NCBI GenBank assembly: GCA_018695085.1
Contig: JABHOU010000107.1
Location: forward strand, 1-5,857
Length of the DNA: 5,857 nucleotides
Source of the DNA: Opitutia bacterium
GTDB lineage: Bacteria > Verrucomicrobiota > Verrucomicrobiia > Opitutales > Seribacteraceae
Reading direction: 5' to 3'
The position numbers and the translations under genes are program-made. Positions 5,522-5,857 of this stretch are shown piece by piece. Position 1 is the first letter of the stretch. The number at the start of each line of letters is the position of its first letter. Below the pieces are notes generated by a model. That model did not search any database, was not told where the DNA came from, and saw nothing but the letters and a program-made list of their open reading frames with translations.

Positions 5522-5857
5522 ATGAGCCAAAGCCGTAGAAACTTCATCAAGCAATCCGCCCTCGCCTCAACGGCATTCGGGGCCTTCACCATTAGCGGAA
5601 CCAAGTCTTCGGGCAAGGTCATCGGGGCCAACGAACGAATAAACGTCGCGGTATGTGGCATCAAGGGACGCGGCGCCGCCCATATGGGATCTCTCGGACG
5701 CGTGAAGAACGTTCAAATTTCTCACTTGGTTGATCCCGATTCTCGCCTTTTCGAAGGCCGCACAAAGTTCGTCAATAGCCGTTACAAGAACAATCCGGAT
5801 TGCATTCAGGACGTACGCAAAGCCCTTGAGAACAAGGATATCCACGCGATATCCGTG
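5522..5857 (+). CDS. Tat-exported Gfo/Idh/MocA-family oxidoreductase, N-terminal part (runs off right edge)
   Basis: The first 112 codons of an NAD(P)-dependent oxidoreductase. The N-terminus holds a twin-arginine signal, SRRNFIKQSALAST (4-17), followed by a weakly hydrophobic stretch. The Rossmann fold begins at INVAVCGIKGRGAAH (40-54), with the GxxGRG form of the dinucleotide loop seen in the exported PVC-type branch. The second strand ends at LVDPD (69-73), where the aspartate normally contacts the adenine ribose. Then come NNPDCIQDVRKALENKDIHAISV (90-112), matching the D-(F/V)-R-x-L-x-x-x-D-I-x-A segment before the usual aTP-x-x-x-H. The catalytic domain is outside the window. Tat export suggests folding with cofactor in the cytoplasm before release. 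Co-location with DUF1080 suggests sugar or glycoside C3 oxidoreduction, but this large family has many substrates. Confidence 0.92.
   Translation, partial: MSQSRRNFIKQSALASTAFGAFTISGTKSSGKVIGANERINVAVCGIKGRGAAHMGSLGRVKNVQISHLVDPDSRLFEGRTKFVNSRYKNNPDCIQDVRKALENKDIHAISV

Noticed and set aside
5657..5692. Apparent loss of a glycine in the Rossmann loop (GIKGRG rather than GxGGRG)
   Set aside because: The GxxGRG form occurs, to my knowledge, in exported PVC-type Gfo/Idh proteins, so it is a subclass variant rather than an inactivating change.

Overview
The window suggests a free-living, probably marine or particle-associated bacterium of the Planctomycetota-Verrucomicrobiota-Lentisphaerota group, most likely Verrucomicrobiota. 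The argument is indirect. A secreted DUF1080 (3-keto-disaccharide hydrolase) protein sits next to a Tat-exported Gfo/Idh/MocA oxidoreductase, and a large cadherin/tandem-95 repeat surface protein lies nearby. That combination is typical of this group. There is no rRNA or other marker gene to settle the taxonomy.

Layout: (1) Positions 1-2442, minus strand: the N-terminal 814 codons of a very large secreted cadherin-like repeat protein. The reading frame is unbroken and runs off the left edge. It is easily missed because it starts with GTG rather than ATG and its stop lies outside the window. (2) Positions 2443-2712: a divergent intergenic region of 270 bases with short palindromes and weak promoter-like elements. 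(3) Positions 2713-4779, plus strand: a two-gene sodium:solute symporter of the VC_2705 type, made of a DUF4212 small membrane subunit and a 592-residue SSS-family permease. The second gene's Shine-Dalgarno sequence lies inside the end of the first. (4) Positions 4804-5481, plus strand: a secreted DUF1080 protein. (5) From 5522 to the right edge, plus strand: the first 112 codons of a Tat-exported Gfo/Idh/MocA oxidoreductase.

The four plus-strand genes are closely spaced (3, 24 and 40 bases), and I see no terminator between them, so they probably form one operon. A working picture is a Na+-driven importer for a small organic solute, co-transcribed with an exported pair that oxidises and cleaves glycosides through 3-keto intermediates. 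The Gfo/Idh protein would be the oxidoreductase and DUF1080 the 3-keto-glycoside-cleaving enzyme. The permease family is usually linked to monocarboxylates such as acetate, so its link to sugar oxidation is the most unusual point here. No mobile element, CRISPR array, tRNA or rRNA is visible. I do not see a clearly new system; the findings are refinements on known families.
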